Source: Agelaius tricolor (taxonomy: Eukaryota > Chordata > Aves > Passeriformes > Icteridae). Taken from it: a stretch of DNA of 64,000 nucleotides. Position numbers and translations under genes: made by a program. Location: contig JALJCS010000001.1 in the NCBI GenBank assembly GCA_023055355.1, forward strand, positions 25,295,881 to 25,359,880. The letters are read 5' to 3'. Below, piece by piece: positions 36,876-48,560 of this stretch (position 1 is the first letter of the stretch; each line of letters opens with the position of its first letter). The notes beneath the pieces were generated by a model, which was given only the letters and a program-made list of their open reading frames with translations, did no database searches and had not been told where the DNA came from.

Positions 36876-38443
36876 CTATAAGGTCACAATGTAATAAGTA
36901 AATGCACTTTGTCCTCTGTGGGTGATGAACACCTGCATTAGGAGGGCATGGAATTCTTTCAATATATTCTTGAATAGACTTGTGAATAGAAGTATCTCCT
37001 GCATCTCAAGACATGTGAAAACAATAGTCCCACAGAGTCAAAGGCACTGTATTATGAAATTTAAACGTGTTTTGCTTACATGAGTCTTAGGATAAATCCT
37101 TTCTTTCTTTCAGCTGTGAAATCCCTCTTTCAATCCTTCAAATAACCCATCTGAAAGAAATCATTCCAGCAGAGCCATTACAAATAATTCTATTATCCAA
37201 ACCTGTAGTTTCAGATTTTCATTAAACTGACAAATGGTTCCTCAGAGTAATTTTCTAAATTACAAAATATATCTTGGCTGTTTTAAAAGGCCTGTTATCA
37301 CACAGTATCCTGTAACATAGGACTATATTAGTGGTGTGAAATTTAGTCCTCAGCCAGGATTTTTTAAGGAGCTATATTCATTGCTGATGTCCAATATTAG
37401 TCTTAAGTTACTTAGGATCTAAAGGAGTTGATTGATGTACAAGATTTTGGGGGGGAAAGTTTCATCTTTATGAGGGCACTGTGAAAACATTAATGTTTGG
37501 GGGAAAAATGGCACAAATTGCCAAGTCTTATTAATTACATTTAGAAACAGGTTTTGTGCCAGTATTTACTGGCAGTCCTAAGCACATCTTTACCATCCAG
37601 TGAAGTTCCTGATTTGCCTGGGCTAGCACTAAGCTAAACTCACCACCGTGAATCTTAGAGGAACCTCCCAAAAGCAGCAGAGGGGCTGTTATATGGGCAG
37701 GCATGTGGATTTAGATGAACGAAAGAAATCAATAATCAGATCATTTCAAAAGAACTATTCAACAAAAACTTGGATAAAATGACAGATTACTTACAACAGT
37801 GGTTGAAAGCATTTATGTTGATAATTAAGAATAACAGACAAAGAGTATTAAGTGAAGGAGAGCAAACATCTAGCCAGTCATTAAAAGAATGGAATTTTTC
37901 TAATCCTCTTACAAAGATGCTGTTTTGGGTTAAAGTCCCTTTCTGCATAAAGCAGCCACACCACATTTTTTAAGTCAATGAAGAGCTGAGAGCTGTAGCC
38001 CAGACCCTCAAAACTACTTTAAACAGACAACTCCCACTGAGAGACAAGCATTTAAATTAATCTGCGGACTGGGTCCATGGGATGAATAAAGAGAGTGTCT
38101 TTCACTCTGTATTGCATGGCAAAGAACTATGTAGCCAAATGAATTTGATACCAGAAATTTATTGATGTTTATAGGTTGGAAGTTTCCACATTCTGTATCA
38201 CACATGTTTTATCTCAGGGTTAAGAAATTCTAAGAAGTGCTTTTTATTAGGTTAAACTGAGAGATTTTAAATCATACAGAGCCACATTTATGGATAACAT
38301 CTGGTCTTTACATTTACATCCTTTTTTATTCAGTGACGATTGTTTGTTACTGGGAAAAGAGGGTATGTAATTGTTTCTATCTGCCTTAAAATTAACTCTG
38401 AACCTGAAAATTAGAGTAAAACTTACTTTTTTTTTTTCCTTAG

Positions 38444-38498
38444 GTACCTGAGAATCCCACTCAAGCCTCATGATCTACTTCTACTACTCCAATCATCA
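38444..38498 (+). other. Possible 55-bp exon, unrecognised
   Basis: A strong acceptor (a 13-T run, then ccttag|g) and a consensus donor (atca|gtaagt) bound 55 bases. One frame is open throughout and reads YLRIPLKPHDLLLLLQSS. The other two contain stops. The acceptor and donor are among the best pairs in the window. No flanking exon, no known peptide and no conservation evidence are available. It may be an exon of a long gene whose other exons lie outside, a non-coding RNA exon, or chance. Confidence 0.25.
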
Positions 38499-38615
38499 GT
38501 AAGTGCTTTGATTGCAGTTGTCTTCTTTTGAGTTCTTTTGACCCCTTGTAGGATGTGTGAGGCAGTGAGGTGCAGTAGAAGATTCTTCAATACTAATCTC
38601 AAATCTTATTCAATT

Positions 38616-38682
38616 AGGCCTTCTGGTTAGGACATTGTTTAATGGGTTGGAAGGACCTCAAATTCTGCTTCTAGTCTATCAA
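38616..38682. mobile_element. Degraded repeat shred, MIR-like SINE or CR1 end
   Basis: ttctggttaggacattg followed by ggaaggacctcaaattctgc resembles the tRNA-derived 5' part of amniote MIR (tggttagagcactgg...ggagacctgggttcaaatcctgct). Alternatively, gggttggaaggacct resembles the antisense CR1 3' end (tttgggttggaagggacctt). The two readings cannot be separated by eye. The copy is short and old. Confidence 0.3.
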
Positions 38683-39480
38683 GCCCAGTAACAGCTCCCT
38701 AAGATGCATAATTAACCTTCCCCTCAGCAATTTCTTCTACACTTGCTTCCATGTCACCTCAGTGGAAGTGTCTGTCTGAAATGTCTCTATCACCCTGCTT
38801 ATTGCTCAAGCCTTAAACAAAGTCTCTTCTTCTACCAGCCTGACTGTACCAGCAGGTGTGGTGAAGCAACTGAGAGGATGGCATTTGGCACTGTCCCTCT
38901 TTTCTCTGTGTTCACACCTGCACCAAAGGTGCCACGTGTGAACAGCAAGGTCCAAGTGCTCCTGTCTGTAAGCTGTGCACAACAGAAGCGACTGGGAGGT
39001 GGCACAGTGTGCTACTCTGAGAAATGCGAGGGTCATAAGCTGCCTAAGAGTACCCTGGCCAGCAATGCTCTGATGTACAGGCAGTGGAGCAAACTTAGAG
39101 AAAGGGCTAAGAACTTTGGAGAAAACAAGGCTAATGTTCTGTTGTCCAACAGTTGTCTCATTCTACCAGTGATTTGGTACAGCTTCAGCCCTTGGTGTTC
39201 AGAGGTGATGTGGACTGCTCAAAACCATCTATAGTACAAGAACAATTCACTTTTTCTCAGACAAATAAAACACCAGAGCAGCAGGTATAGTAAGAAAATT
39301 ATATTTAAGACATGTGGAATTTTTCTCTTCAGTAACATATAGGGCCCCTATACAAACTGATGGTGAACCTCGCTGGATCCCCCTATCTGGAGAAATGGAA
39401 TTGAATAAGACCATGGAAACTAAGGCAAGGCTAAATTTACTGCAGTTAGTACAAGTAGAATTGTAAAAATACTTCCACCT

Positions 39481-39580
39481 CATTTAATTCAATATTTCTG
39501 TAGTAAAAAAGATGATGGGTCAAGTTTACTCATTCAATTCAGTATTTCTGTAGTAAAAAAGATGCTGGGTCAATTTATGG
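39481..39580. repeat. 50-bp tandem duplication
   Basis: Two head-to-tail copies (39481-39530 and 39531-39580) share about 43 bases with three mismatches, including the exact string tatttctgtagtaaaaaaga. The last seven bases diverge more. Low divergence marks this as fairly recent. The unit has no coding sense. Confidence 0.9.
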
Positions 39581-40099
39581 TTTGTTTCTCAAGAATTTTT
39601 TCCTTCCTAAAGGTAATACCCTGTGGGGTAAACAAGAAGCTTCCCTTTTAGTGTAAGGAATGGAGAGAAAGGAGTGAGTTGAGTCTTTCTGATTTTATGG
39701 ACCTCATTTACTTAGGACCTTTATGAATTAAATCCTGTCCTGTAGCATATTACATCCCTAGGAAAAGAAAAGGGATAAGGAGCTTTTGGTCTGAATAAAG
39801 CTAGTTTGTGTCCCATAACAGCCCTGTAGTGGGCTAGGGCTTTAAATGCAAAACTTCTCTGACAAATGGATCACATTATACCCTATAGTAACTGGTTGCC
39901 TTTTAACCCTGAGTTAACATATTAAGGCCCCACAACCTTAGCTTATTTCCTGAATTAGGTTTTGTATTAAAATAGGAGTTATTCTTAGTGATTTTGTCTT
40001 TATATTTTCCTCCTGTCCTTTATTCAGTTACTAGCTGATGCTGGTAATGACTCAGGAGGTAATTTAGGACGAGGTTAGTGTTGTTAAGTTTGTCACTTC

Positions 40100-40300
40100 A
40101 CCTCCATCTCTGGCCACTGTAGACAATCTGTCATCAATTTCATAACATAAAAGGATGGCAGATTTCAGGCTGTGAATAATAATATGGTTCAAGGTCTCTT
40201 GAACCCTCTGTAATTACTTCTATTAACAGATGACTTGGTGCTTAATTAGCAAGTCATTTGGAATCAGCTCATACAGTAAGTTATATTTCATATAACTCTT
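40100..40300. promoter_or_regulatory. Candidate conserved non-coding element with homeodomain-like core
   Basis: A compact block contains ctgtaattacttctattaac and the inverted arrangement tgactt-ggt-gcttaattagc-aagtca (40231-40256), whose centre is a TTAATTAG homeodomain-type core flanked by complementary 6-bp arms. Several further TAAT words lie within 100 bp (tgaataataatatgg). No simple repeat is present. Enhancer identity is inference. Confidence 0.3.
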
Positions 40301-42129
40301 CTTAGAGAGCCCCCTAGAAAGATATTTTTTCTGCCTTTAAAGAAATCCAATCTGTGCCATCTAAAATCAGGTATTGATTGGCAGTTAGCTCTGAGGAGGC
40401 TGCAGGAATAATTGCTGTGCACAAAATGCTACAGCCTTTGGAAAAAAAAAAATTCATGGAGTGATAACTTTGATGTCATAATTATGACCATCTAAGTAGC
40501 AGCAGGGAGAGGCCAGGCTCCAGCTGTGCCTGCAAGCTGGTGCTGATACCTACCTGCCAGCTGCATAGGAATGAAGTTTTACAAACACTCCATCACTGTT
40601 TCACAGACATTTGTCTGAGGTCTTTCAGGTTCCTAAGTGACACAGCTCCTGCCACTGTCCAAAAAAGAGGCAAGTATTAACAGAGTCAATGACCAAACTG
40701 ACTGCCTAGGGCCCTTAAAAACATTTGTGAATCCAGCAGTATTTAGCAAAAGCTCAGCATCCTTAGGCATCTTCATTTTCTTGTCTCATGAGTTTAACAC
40801 TCAGAACTGTGAAGTTCAGTTTTATTTTTTTCTCTATTGAGATGTATAATGAATAATAAGGCATAATTGGAGAGTGATTAATCTTTAAATGCTTGTAATT
40901 CTCACATTAAAATGGTTCTGTTCACAGTGGAGGGGAAAAAAAGCAATCACTCTGTGAACTGCCCACGCTAAGCCTTGGAGCATTTGGTGATCCTCTAGAA
41001 ATGCTGCTCTGTGAAAGCATCTGGAGTCTCAGGGGATTACTGGAGTGGTTTGAGAGTCCTCAGAAATGTCTCCTAGCTCAAGCATAGTTTATACTACACT
41101 GGCCTTTAAACTGATTCTGTCTAGCTACACACAGAGTGGGGTGTTCTGGAAACCCCCAGGCAGACCCACTGCTGTCACCTGGCCCTGGCAGGAGGTAGGC
41201 AAAAAGTCTTCATTTTGCAATTTGGACCTCTTAACTCAGCCAGTGATTAGAAAACTAAATTTTGCCAAATGCTGGAATTAAAATCACAAAGTGATAGAAG
41301 CCAAGTTTCTCTAAAATAAGTTGACCTGCCAGAAAGATATGACTTGGAAAACTAGGCTGGAAGCACATGCTGTACTTTGCTCTGTGGCTTTGGGGTCCTT
41401 TTTTTTTTTTGGGTATGTAGGACATACTGGTCCTCCATCTAAACTCAGCAAGCGTGTTTTGTTGCCATGTATTAGAGATGCTGCTTTGGGACTAGACCCT
41501 CATGTATGTATAGTTTATTCAAATTCAAGTTAGACTTTTAAAATGGTTTTGAGTAACTCCTGATGCTTTTAGATACTCTTGCATATGAGACAATGTGGTG
41601 TAAGTTTAAAAAAGGCTCGAGTAACCTTACCTGTTTTGTCAGTTTCTATTATTGTGCCTTGATTTGGTCCCTGATTTCAGACATTTCTAGGCCAGCACTC
41701 AGAGTACTAATGTTGTTCAAGCAGTCAAGGCTATGATTGAAAAACCTAAAGAATTACTTTGCTAGAGCTGCCATGATTCCAAGGTTACCAGCATCCCTAA
41801 TGTACAGGTATTTGTACTTAGGGAGAAAAAGAAGGAATTCAGATTTGGGATATCTTCAGTCAGGTGCCAAAGGAATTGAAAGAAAAAGGTGTTGGATTTA
41901 TCCAAACCCCTCTTCCCACAGAAACTCATACACGTGTTGCCCAGGGTGTGTCAGGTGGGTCTCTGCTCAGCATCCCCGCTGTGCTCACCCAGGGCTTGTT
42001 TGTCTCATTTTTCGGTTTGCTTCACTTTATATCGCTGCTTGCTGAGAGGCCACCATTATAGGCCTGACCTGAATACTGGAGTTATGAAGAAGAAAAAAGT
42101 CACTCTGATGGAGAATAGATAGTGACAAA

Positions 42130-42330
42130 GACTTTATTCTCCTGTCCACACCGTCAGCTGAGAGGGCCCTGCTATCAGCAGTAACTGAGCCCTGAATCGC
42201 ACGTTTTCAGTGCTGCAGGCGGGAGACGGGCTTGGGTTACAAAGCTGAGCCTCACATCAATTAAAGTCTGTGTGCACAGCAGCTGCATTCAGAAAGGTGG
42301 AAGAGATTTAATCTTCACCTTTCACCTTGG
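42130..42330. promoter_or_regulatory. Candidate conserved non-coding element
   Basis: This complex block has retained CpGs (caccgtc, aatcgcacgtttt, gcaggcgggagacggg). Factor-like words include cacatcaattaaag, ctgtgtgcacagcagctgc (E-box-like centre) and ttcacctttcaccttgggtc, which contains two AGGTGAA-like inverted words. No transposon features are seen. The regulatory call is inferred from texture only. Confidence 0.25.
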
Positions 42331-43955
42331 GTCAAAATACAAGGTTACCAAGACAGACTTATTAAAAATGGATTGTTTCTGCAATTTTAATGTTAAAAGT
42401 TTGCAGTTATTACAAAAGCATTTTAGTATTTGTCCCTTTTGTTAACAAAACTTGCAGTTAAATAGCAAGGAAGTAATAAAACTCTTGAAAGAAACAAATA
42501 AATGTTTATGTCAGACTTCCAAAGTCTGCAGCAGTTTTAGTCTTTCTTCTTGATAAAAATCAGAGAATTATTCACTACTACATCTTTTTTGTGAGTACAT
42601 GGATTATTCTGATCAAGTACAAACAGTCCCCTAGGACTGAACACTGAAGGTGTTCTTAGCTTAAATACAGTGGAAGTGAGATTTTATTTTAGTAAAAATA
42701 ATTATTTAAGAAACAAACCCTATCAGAAGCCCTGACTTCTTAGCTGCATCTCAGAAATCATATGTCCAATTTCAACTCACCACTGAAGTCTTTGGCATCT
42801 TTCATTGTTTTTCAGAGGAGGCTGAATGAAGCCCAAAGGGGAATGTGTTGCTGATCTGTGTTCCCAGGATGCACTAAAGATAAACAAGATATGATTAATC
42901 ACATTGCTATCTTACTGCCTTTTAGATTTGTGATTTGTTTGTGAATTGAATTGGAGGACAAACAGCTCCGTGTGCAAATAAGCAAATCCCTACAGTCTTT
43001 GTGTTTCTCTGTGCATCTAAGTGGTTTCCCCAGAGAGATAAATACAGACATTTTTCTGTAGTTTGATACAGCCTGTTTTCCAAAGATTTATTGAGAAATA
43101 TGTAACTCCAAGAATAAATATGAATTCTAAAGATGGGGTCAAAACATATATTTCATATGGGTAGTGGTTTGTCACTGCTAAAATCAATGGAATCTTTGTC
43201 ATTGACTTGGAAGGGTATGAATGAACAGCCTGTGAACAAGGGAAACTTACTGTCATTATTTTACAGGAATTCTGTCTTTCCAGTTTTGTGCCATTAACCT
43301 CAGGTTGAGTAAAGCTGTCATAACAGAATCGTAAAAGCAGACTCTGCTGGTAGCAAACCTTACTCTTTAAGGACAGTATTTGGAATGAGAACTCAGCCTG
43401 GAAAGTTGAATTTTGGAGAGGAATTCTCACCTAATGCAAGAGTTGAACATGCAGTTTGGTGTGTCTGTTCTGGGTTCTGGGTCACTCACACAGCAATTGT
43501 GTCCCTTTGAAAAAGTGATACTGAGTGCACGCTAGTCCTCTGTACAAAGTGTATATTTCATGGCTTGTGTGCATTGCTTGAGTTACAGCTGAATAGGACT
43601 TTTAATATATTCCAGATATGTTAGGCAACAACTGAAAAAATATGTGAAGCATGATCTAGTCTTTGTTCAAAAACACATGAATTTTATTTATAATGTGGAA
43701 ACTGTACAGTCATCACAATAGTTACACTCTGACATTTAGCTTTTTTTTATTAAAACAATACCTTTATTAAAATTGTAGCAGTGCTTTTAATGAAATTTCT
43801 GTTTAAATTATGATGAGTCTTATTTAGAGTTTGAATGATACAGAGTGACATTGGTCATCACTTGAATATTTAAAAAAAGGTCCTGCTCAGTGTTTCCAGC
43901 CCTGGAATGAGTCATAGGGGCCTTAGATTTGTGGTGCCATATCATGGTTTTAATT

Positions 43956-43972
43956 AAAAAAAAAAAAAAAAA
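43956..43972. repeat. Poly-A run (17 A)
   Basis: An uninterrupted run of A follows ggttttaatt. It is simple sequence with no retroposed copy recognised upstream. Confidence 0.9.
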
Positions 43973-44773
43973 TAGAACCCTTGTTGTATACATATCTAAA
44001 TAAAGGGGGTTTTTTTAATTAACTAAATGGACCAGTCAGAGCATCTCAAAGGTTTCAGTACTCTAGGTATATCTTTTGCCAATCAAAAGCCACCATCTAG
44101 TCCTTGTGCCAGATGCCAACTCTCAGTATAATGCAGATGGAACAAGCTTTCCCAGCCCTTGTTGCCATGATGAGATGAGTGCCCTCCATGCAAAGGGCTC
44201 CTGCTGCACTCCTGGCTTGGGCACAGCTGTGCCGTGCCCTGGGCTCCACATGGAAATCAGGATCACCTGGACAGTCCTGGCAGTGCAGAAAGCAAACACA
44301 TCACTCTGCACCACCTTGTTAAACACAGATGCAGCTCTTGAGAGGTCCTTGCTGTCTAGAGCTGCCTCCCCTTCATCTCCTTGGGTACCAGTATCCCACA
44401 GAGGCACCTCTGTGTGCTGTCCTGGGGGCAAAACCAGCCGCAGGTAGGGGCTTTCTGTTGGGGCTTTCTGGGGAGGGCGGAGGTGCTGCTCCAGTCCTGA
44501 CCTGCTGGGGAGTTAAGGTCAAAAAGGCAGATATTTTTTTGTTTGTTTGTGCAGAAAGTATATTAAGTACCAAACTTTGAAAGTCTTTAGTTAAGTTGAT
44601 AATGCTTTGAAATGTTCATGCCCAAAATCTGAAAGTCTTTGTATAACATTTGAAAATGTAATCATTACTGCCTGGTAATTTATTAATCTAGGAAGTCAAG
44701 GGTATTGCAGATCAGAATATCAGAAGTAGAAATGGGTGTAGCTGCAGCCTTTCTGGGTTTGAGGGGCTTTTCC

Positions 44774-44806
44774 TTTGTTTTGTTTTGTTTTGTTTTGTTT
44801 TGTTTT
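44774..44806. repeat. (TTTTG)n microsatellite
   Basis: About six perfect copies of TTTTG, read directly. This is the cleanest pentanucleotide array in the window and is likely polymorphic in length. Confidence 0.95.
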
Positions 44807-47800
44807 CAAGTGTCTCATCATCTGTAGTGAATGTCTGTTTTGCTTCTGGGGGGAATGATGAAAACTGGCACCATTTGATTGAATTTGTCCTTCATTCCCT
44901 TCATTTATATTTTATACAAATGCTATGATTTTGATTTTGATTAGACTTTTACCAGGACTTTTCTCTTCCAGGACAGAATTTCTGCTGATAGAGATTTCAG
45001 AAGTCCTTTTTTACCAGTGTTCATCTGTGGAAACTTAGTCAAGTCTTTAGTCCAAACCAGACAGATGACAGCACTGACCACCAGGTTTTTAACTGGGACT
45101 GCACCACTCTCTCCTGAGTTTTTGGTTTTTTGCATAAAAACTTTTAAGGCCTTCTTTTTCATCCCAACAGGAAACAGGAAAAGATTTTCCTTGAAAGATG
45201 AAAAAATTTCATGGTACAGAAACACCACTTCATATCCATATGTAATCCAGAACTGAGTTTGTCAGTGCAGTCTGAATTCTGTCTTTGATCTCTAAAAGAG
45301 AAAGGCGGCCCATGAAAATACTCTTGAACTAAAAGAACATAAACAGGCTTAAAATACCACTTTCTGATGGGGTGTATCCCACAAAATGTAGAGCCCAGTG
45401 AATTTAGCAGTGAGACTTATGCTGCAGTAAAGGGACATTTTCAAAGCTCTGAAATTTGATTTAATTTCTAATCTAACCCTTATCTGAATTTTTTTGCTGG
45501 ATTTCCAGTCTCATTATTCAATAATTGGTATTTTATTTCCAGAGAAGTGTGGCAGAAGAAATAATTTTGTTGGCAAAGGATGTACACATCCAGTGGGCTT
45601 CTCTGCAGAGATCTTTTAATTTGAAGAACACCTCAGATTATCTCAGCTGATTCTTGCTTCGGAAAAATGGGCAGAGAGATAAATAACTCTCTGCCTGTCT
45701 CCAAGTCCTGGAGAGGTATGTGCCAGCCATATTTCTTGCCCCACCTGGAAGGCAGTTTTGAGGGATCCCATCTTTTATAAAAATGATGAGAGCTCAACTT
45801 CCTGTCTGCACTCAGCATGCAGGGCCATGGAGCAGAAGCTTGCAGTGCCACTGGTGTAACTGGGGCATTTCCAGAGCACACTGAAAAATTCTGAAAAGCC
45901 CAAATGATTCTCTCTGCTGATTCTTAATGAACTCTGTGGAAGAGTGTCTACCAGTATGGAAAAGAAGTTCCATGCATCTTAGCATGGATCTTTTGCCACC
46001 AGAATATAAGAAAAATATGGCATCATTATTTAAAAAATCCCCAACTGTAAGAACACACGGTGAATGTCCTACTAGCTCAGCAAGGAGCAATGGGAATTTG
46101 AATGACCTGAGATGGCTTAGTTGTTATCTGCCTTTTACTCTGATTTTATTCATGGAAAACTTGTTTTCCTCTCAGTGCACCACAAATAACTAGTCACCTA
46201 AAACATTAAATAATGAAATTCAAATGTACTGAGTTAATCACTGGAAAAGTGCTTCATCTGAAAACTCCACGGGGGATCACGTTTCAGAACCCAAGTGTCC
46301 TTGTACAGTATGCATTTCCTCTTTGCTTCACAGGTTTCCTCATGCAGAGATTTAGAGTAATATTGAATTACTGCCTGAAGCCATGCCTGACTATCTTTTT
46401 CATTAATTACCTTCCATGGCTTTGGGACAGATTAACTGATAAATATATGAATCCCTGGTGCAGTAACCTTTCCTGTGTACTTAGAATTAGTGATAGGCAG
46501 TAATCTCAGAATCTGTGAAAAACTTTTTTTCTTTCTTCCTAGAGATTACCACTGAGCTTTTGCTATCTGAGTTGCCCATCCAGGCTGCTGTATTGTCTTT
46601 GCTAAAAGATGCTGTTATCTAACAACTAGGACCTCTACAACAGTCCACCAGGAGGATTGGTATGCCTTTAAGAAAATATATTTGTTTCTCTTTTTTTCAT
46701 GTTAGCATGAAAGATGGGTAAAACTCCATAATGCCCTGTCTTATCTTTTCTGGGCAACAGATGCTTCAAAGTAGTCTAAGAAATGCGAATGAAACAACTG
46801 TTTTTCTGTTTTGTTTCCTGTTTTGTTGCTTTTTGGGTTTTTTTTTTCCTTTTTTATCTTTTCTTAGCAAAATGTCTCAGGAACTGATCATTCTGGAAGG
46901 CTAATCACACTGTTAAAAAAAACCAAAACAGCCTAGCCTCAGCTGCAGCTGAGTTTTATGTTTCTCTAAGGTGCCCTTCAGCAAACTATCTGCCACAAGT
47001 TATTTGACCAGTGTACCACCTTCTCCGTGCAAAAATTACTTAGATTGTTTAAATCTTTAAATTCAGTCAGAAGCACTTCAGATACTTCTTCTGGACACAG
47101 AGAGCTGTTGTATTTTTTGCTTTAATTATGTCTTGTGGGTATTCTTACTGCATAATCTAGCTAATGATCTATTTAGGCAATATTTTGTTGAACAGCAGCT
47201 TTGCTGGGATTGCTTGGAAAGTCCCACATGTAATCCCAAAAGTTTTGCTTGAGCTGACCATTGCAGGTCAAAAGAATCCCTTAACCACAATCTGAAGAAA
47301 TCAAATGGAGCCAGTAAGTACTGTAAAGCACATATACAAAATTAGCTGAACTAATGTACTTGCATACTTGCTTCTAAAGCCTTTGAATTGATGCAGATTG
47401 TAATTGTTAGTAATATGTGGTAAGAACATCTACTTACAGGAAGTTCTTATAAGTGAACAAAACTTTTCACTGATGTCATTATAGGAGATCAATTTAGATC
47501 TATTCACATTCACAGGATTGGATCTAACTTAGTTACACTTTTACAGTTTTAAACATGAAAAAGAACTATACAGGACAGTAGCACAACCAGAGCCTTTGTG
47601 ATTTGTTAATCTCCTTTGACACTGATATAGAATTCCCTTCAGCAAGAGATATTTTCAAAATTACCAATAAGGCTCTGTATGCCCCAGAAATATGGGAGCT
47701 GCATTGCTAGTCTGTAGTTCCTTGGGGTGGAGAAAGCCTTGGTTTGCACACCCAAGTAAGCAAGTCAGTTTTATAGCAACTCCTACCCTCCTGAGCCTGA

Positions 47801-48299
47801 GCAGTCTTATTGCTAAGCATCCATAAAATTTATGCCTAGAGTAATTTTTCTTCCATCTGTTCAGCTTGAATGGAGAACATTTGTTAAAGCATCTTTGTAG
47901 GGATGTTCACAGTGAAATGCATGCCCACCCTGATGTTAGGCTGGTTAACTTGGCTTTTTAAACACAAAGCTGATACTGTTAGATGGCACAGAGCTTGAGC
48001 AAGAACAAATATGAGACATCACAGTTTTTTCTTTTCTTATAAACTTGAGTGTTCTTTCCCATTGTTGTTCTAAGGTGAGCTAAGACTAACTGCCCACTTA
48101 GAATAATTAGTAGTTGAAGTCTACCTGTCAATTGCTTGAAGTTAGATTAAGTCCAGTCTTTGCAGTCTGATACTTTTTCAGATTCAAAAAGCCAGAGCCA
48201 TGTAAACATTGAAAGTAATTATGTCTCTTTCTCCTCCTGTTCTTCCTTTTCCCCCCCTTTTCTTTCTAATGTTAGTTATTATAGAAAGGAGTTGACTTG

Positions 48300-48560
48300 A
48301 GTTTCAGAGAGTCTGCCAAAAAGCCTCTGGCATTCCCTGGGGGATTGAATTTTACATTCTTCAGCAAACAATGTCTGTCTCCAGAAATGCAAGAGGAAAA
48401 CACTGTTTTTCTTTTTAATCTAATATCAGTGTCTAAGCCTAATGGAGCTCTGATTTTTTATTTTCAAGCCTGGGGAACATCATGTGTTGATATTAGTATG
48501 CGCCTTTTTAAACTTCATTTGTTATCTTTAAGCAGCTGCTAAAGTGTAAACAAGTTGTTT
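48300..48560. promoter_or_regulatory. Candidate conserved non-coding element
   Basis: A non-repetitive block has dense factor-like words: catgtgttgatattagtatg, cttcatttgttatctttaag (SOX- and GATA-like), cagctgctaaagtgtaaaca (E-box, then forkhead-like). It includes a rare CpG in atgcgcc. The open frame over it (81 codons, +) has no known match. The call is inference from texture. Confidence 0.25.

Larger units (their letters stand above)
30841..38443. other. Non-coding DNA, no gene seen
   Basis: There is no supportable gene. GC-richer patches at about 34440-34690 and 35920-36190 give overlapping frames on both strands that look like chance. Items listed separately are a hairpin plus duplication (33899-33946), an 18-A run (34349-34366), a 16-bp palindrome (35827-35842) and a tandem decamer (36856-36875). 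A tiny splice-bounded segment near 35600-35630 was considered and rejected. Confidence 0.7.
38683..44773. other. Non-coding DNA, no gene seen
   Basis: It holds the longest open frame of the window (38743-39234, +, 163 codons). The frame has scattered Cys and no recognisable domain, start context or splice signals, so I treat it as chance. A 50-bp tandem duplication (39481-39580), candidate elements (40100-40300, 42130-42330) and a poly-A run (43956-43972) are listed separately. A GC-rich, CpG-poor patch lies at about 44150-44510. Confidence 0.7.

Noticed and set aside
38743..39234. Longest open frame, 163 codons, +
   Set aside because: No domain, no start or splice context. The length is about what chance yields in 64 kb of AT-rich DNA.
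43017..43430. 137-codon frame, minus strand
   Set aside because: The hydrophobic patches are irregular, there is no family resemblance and no splice support.
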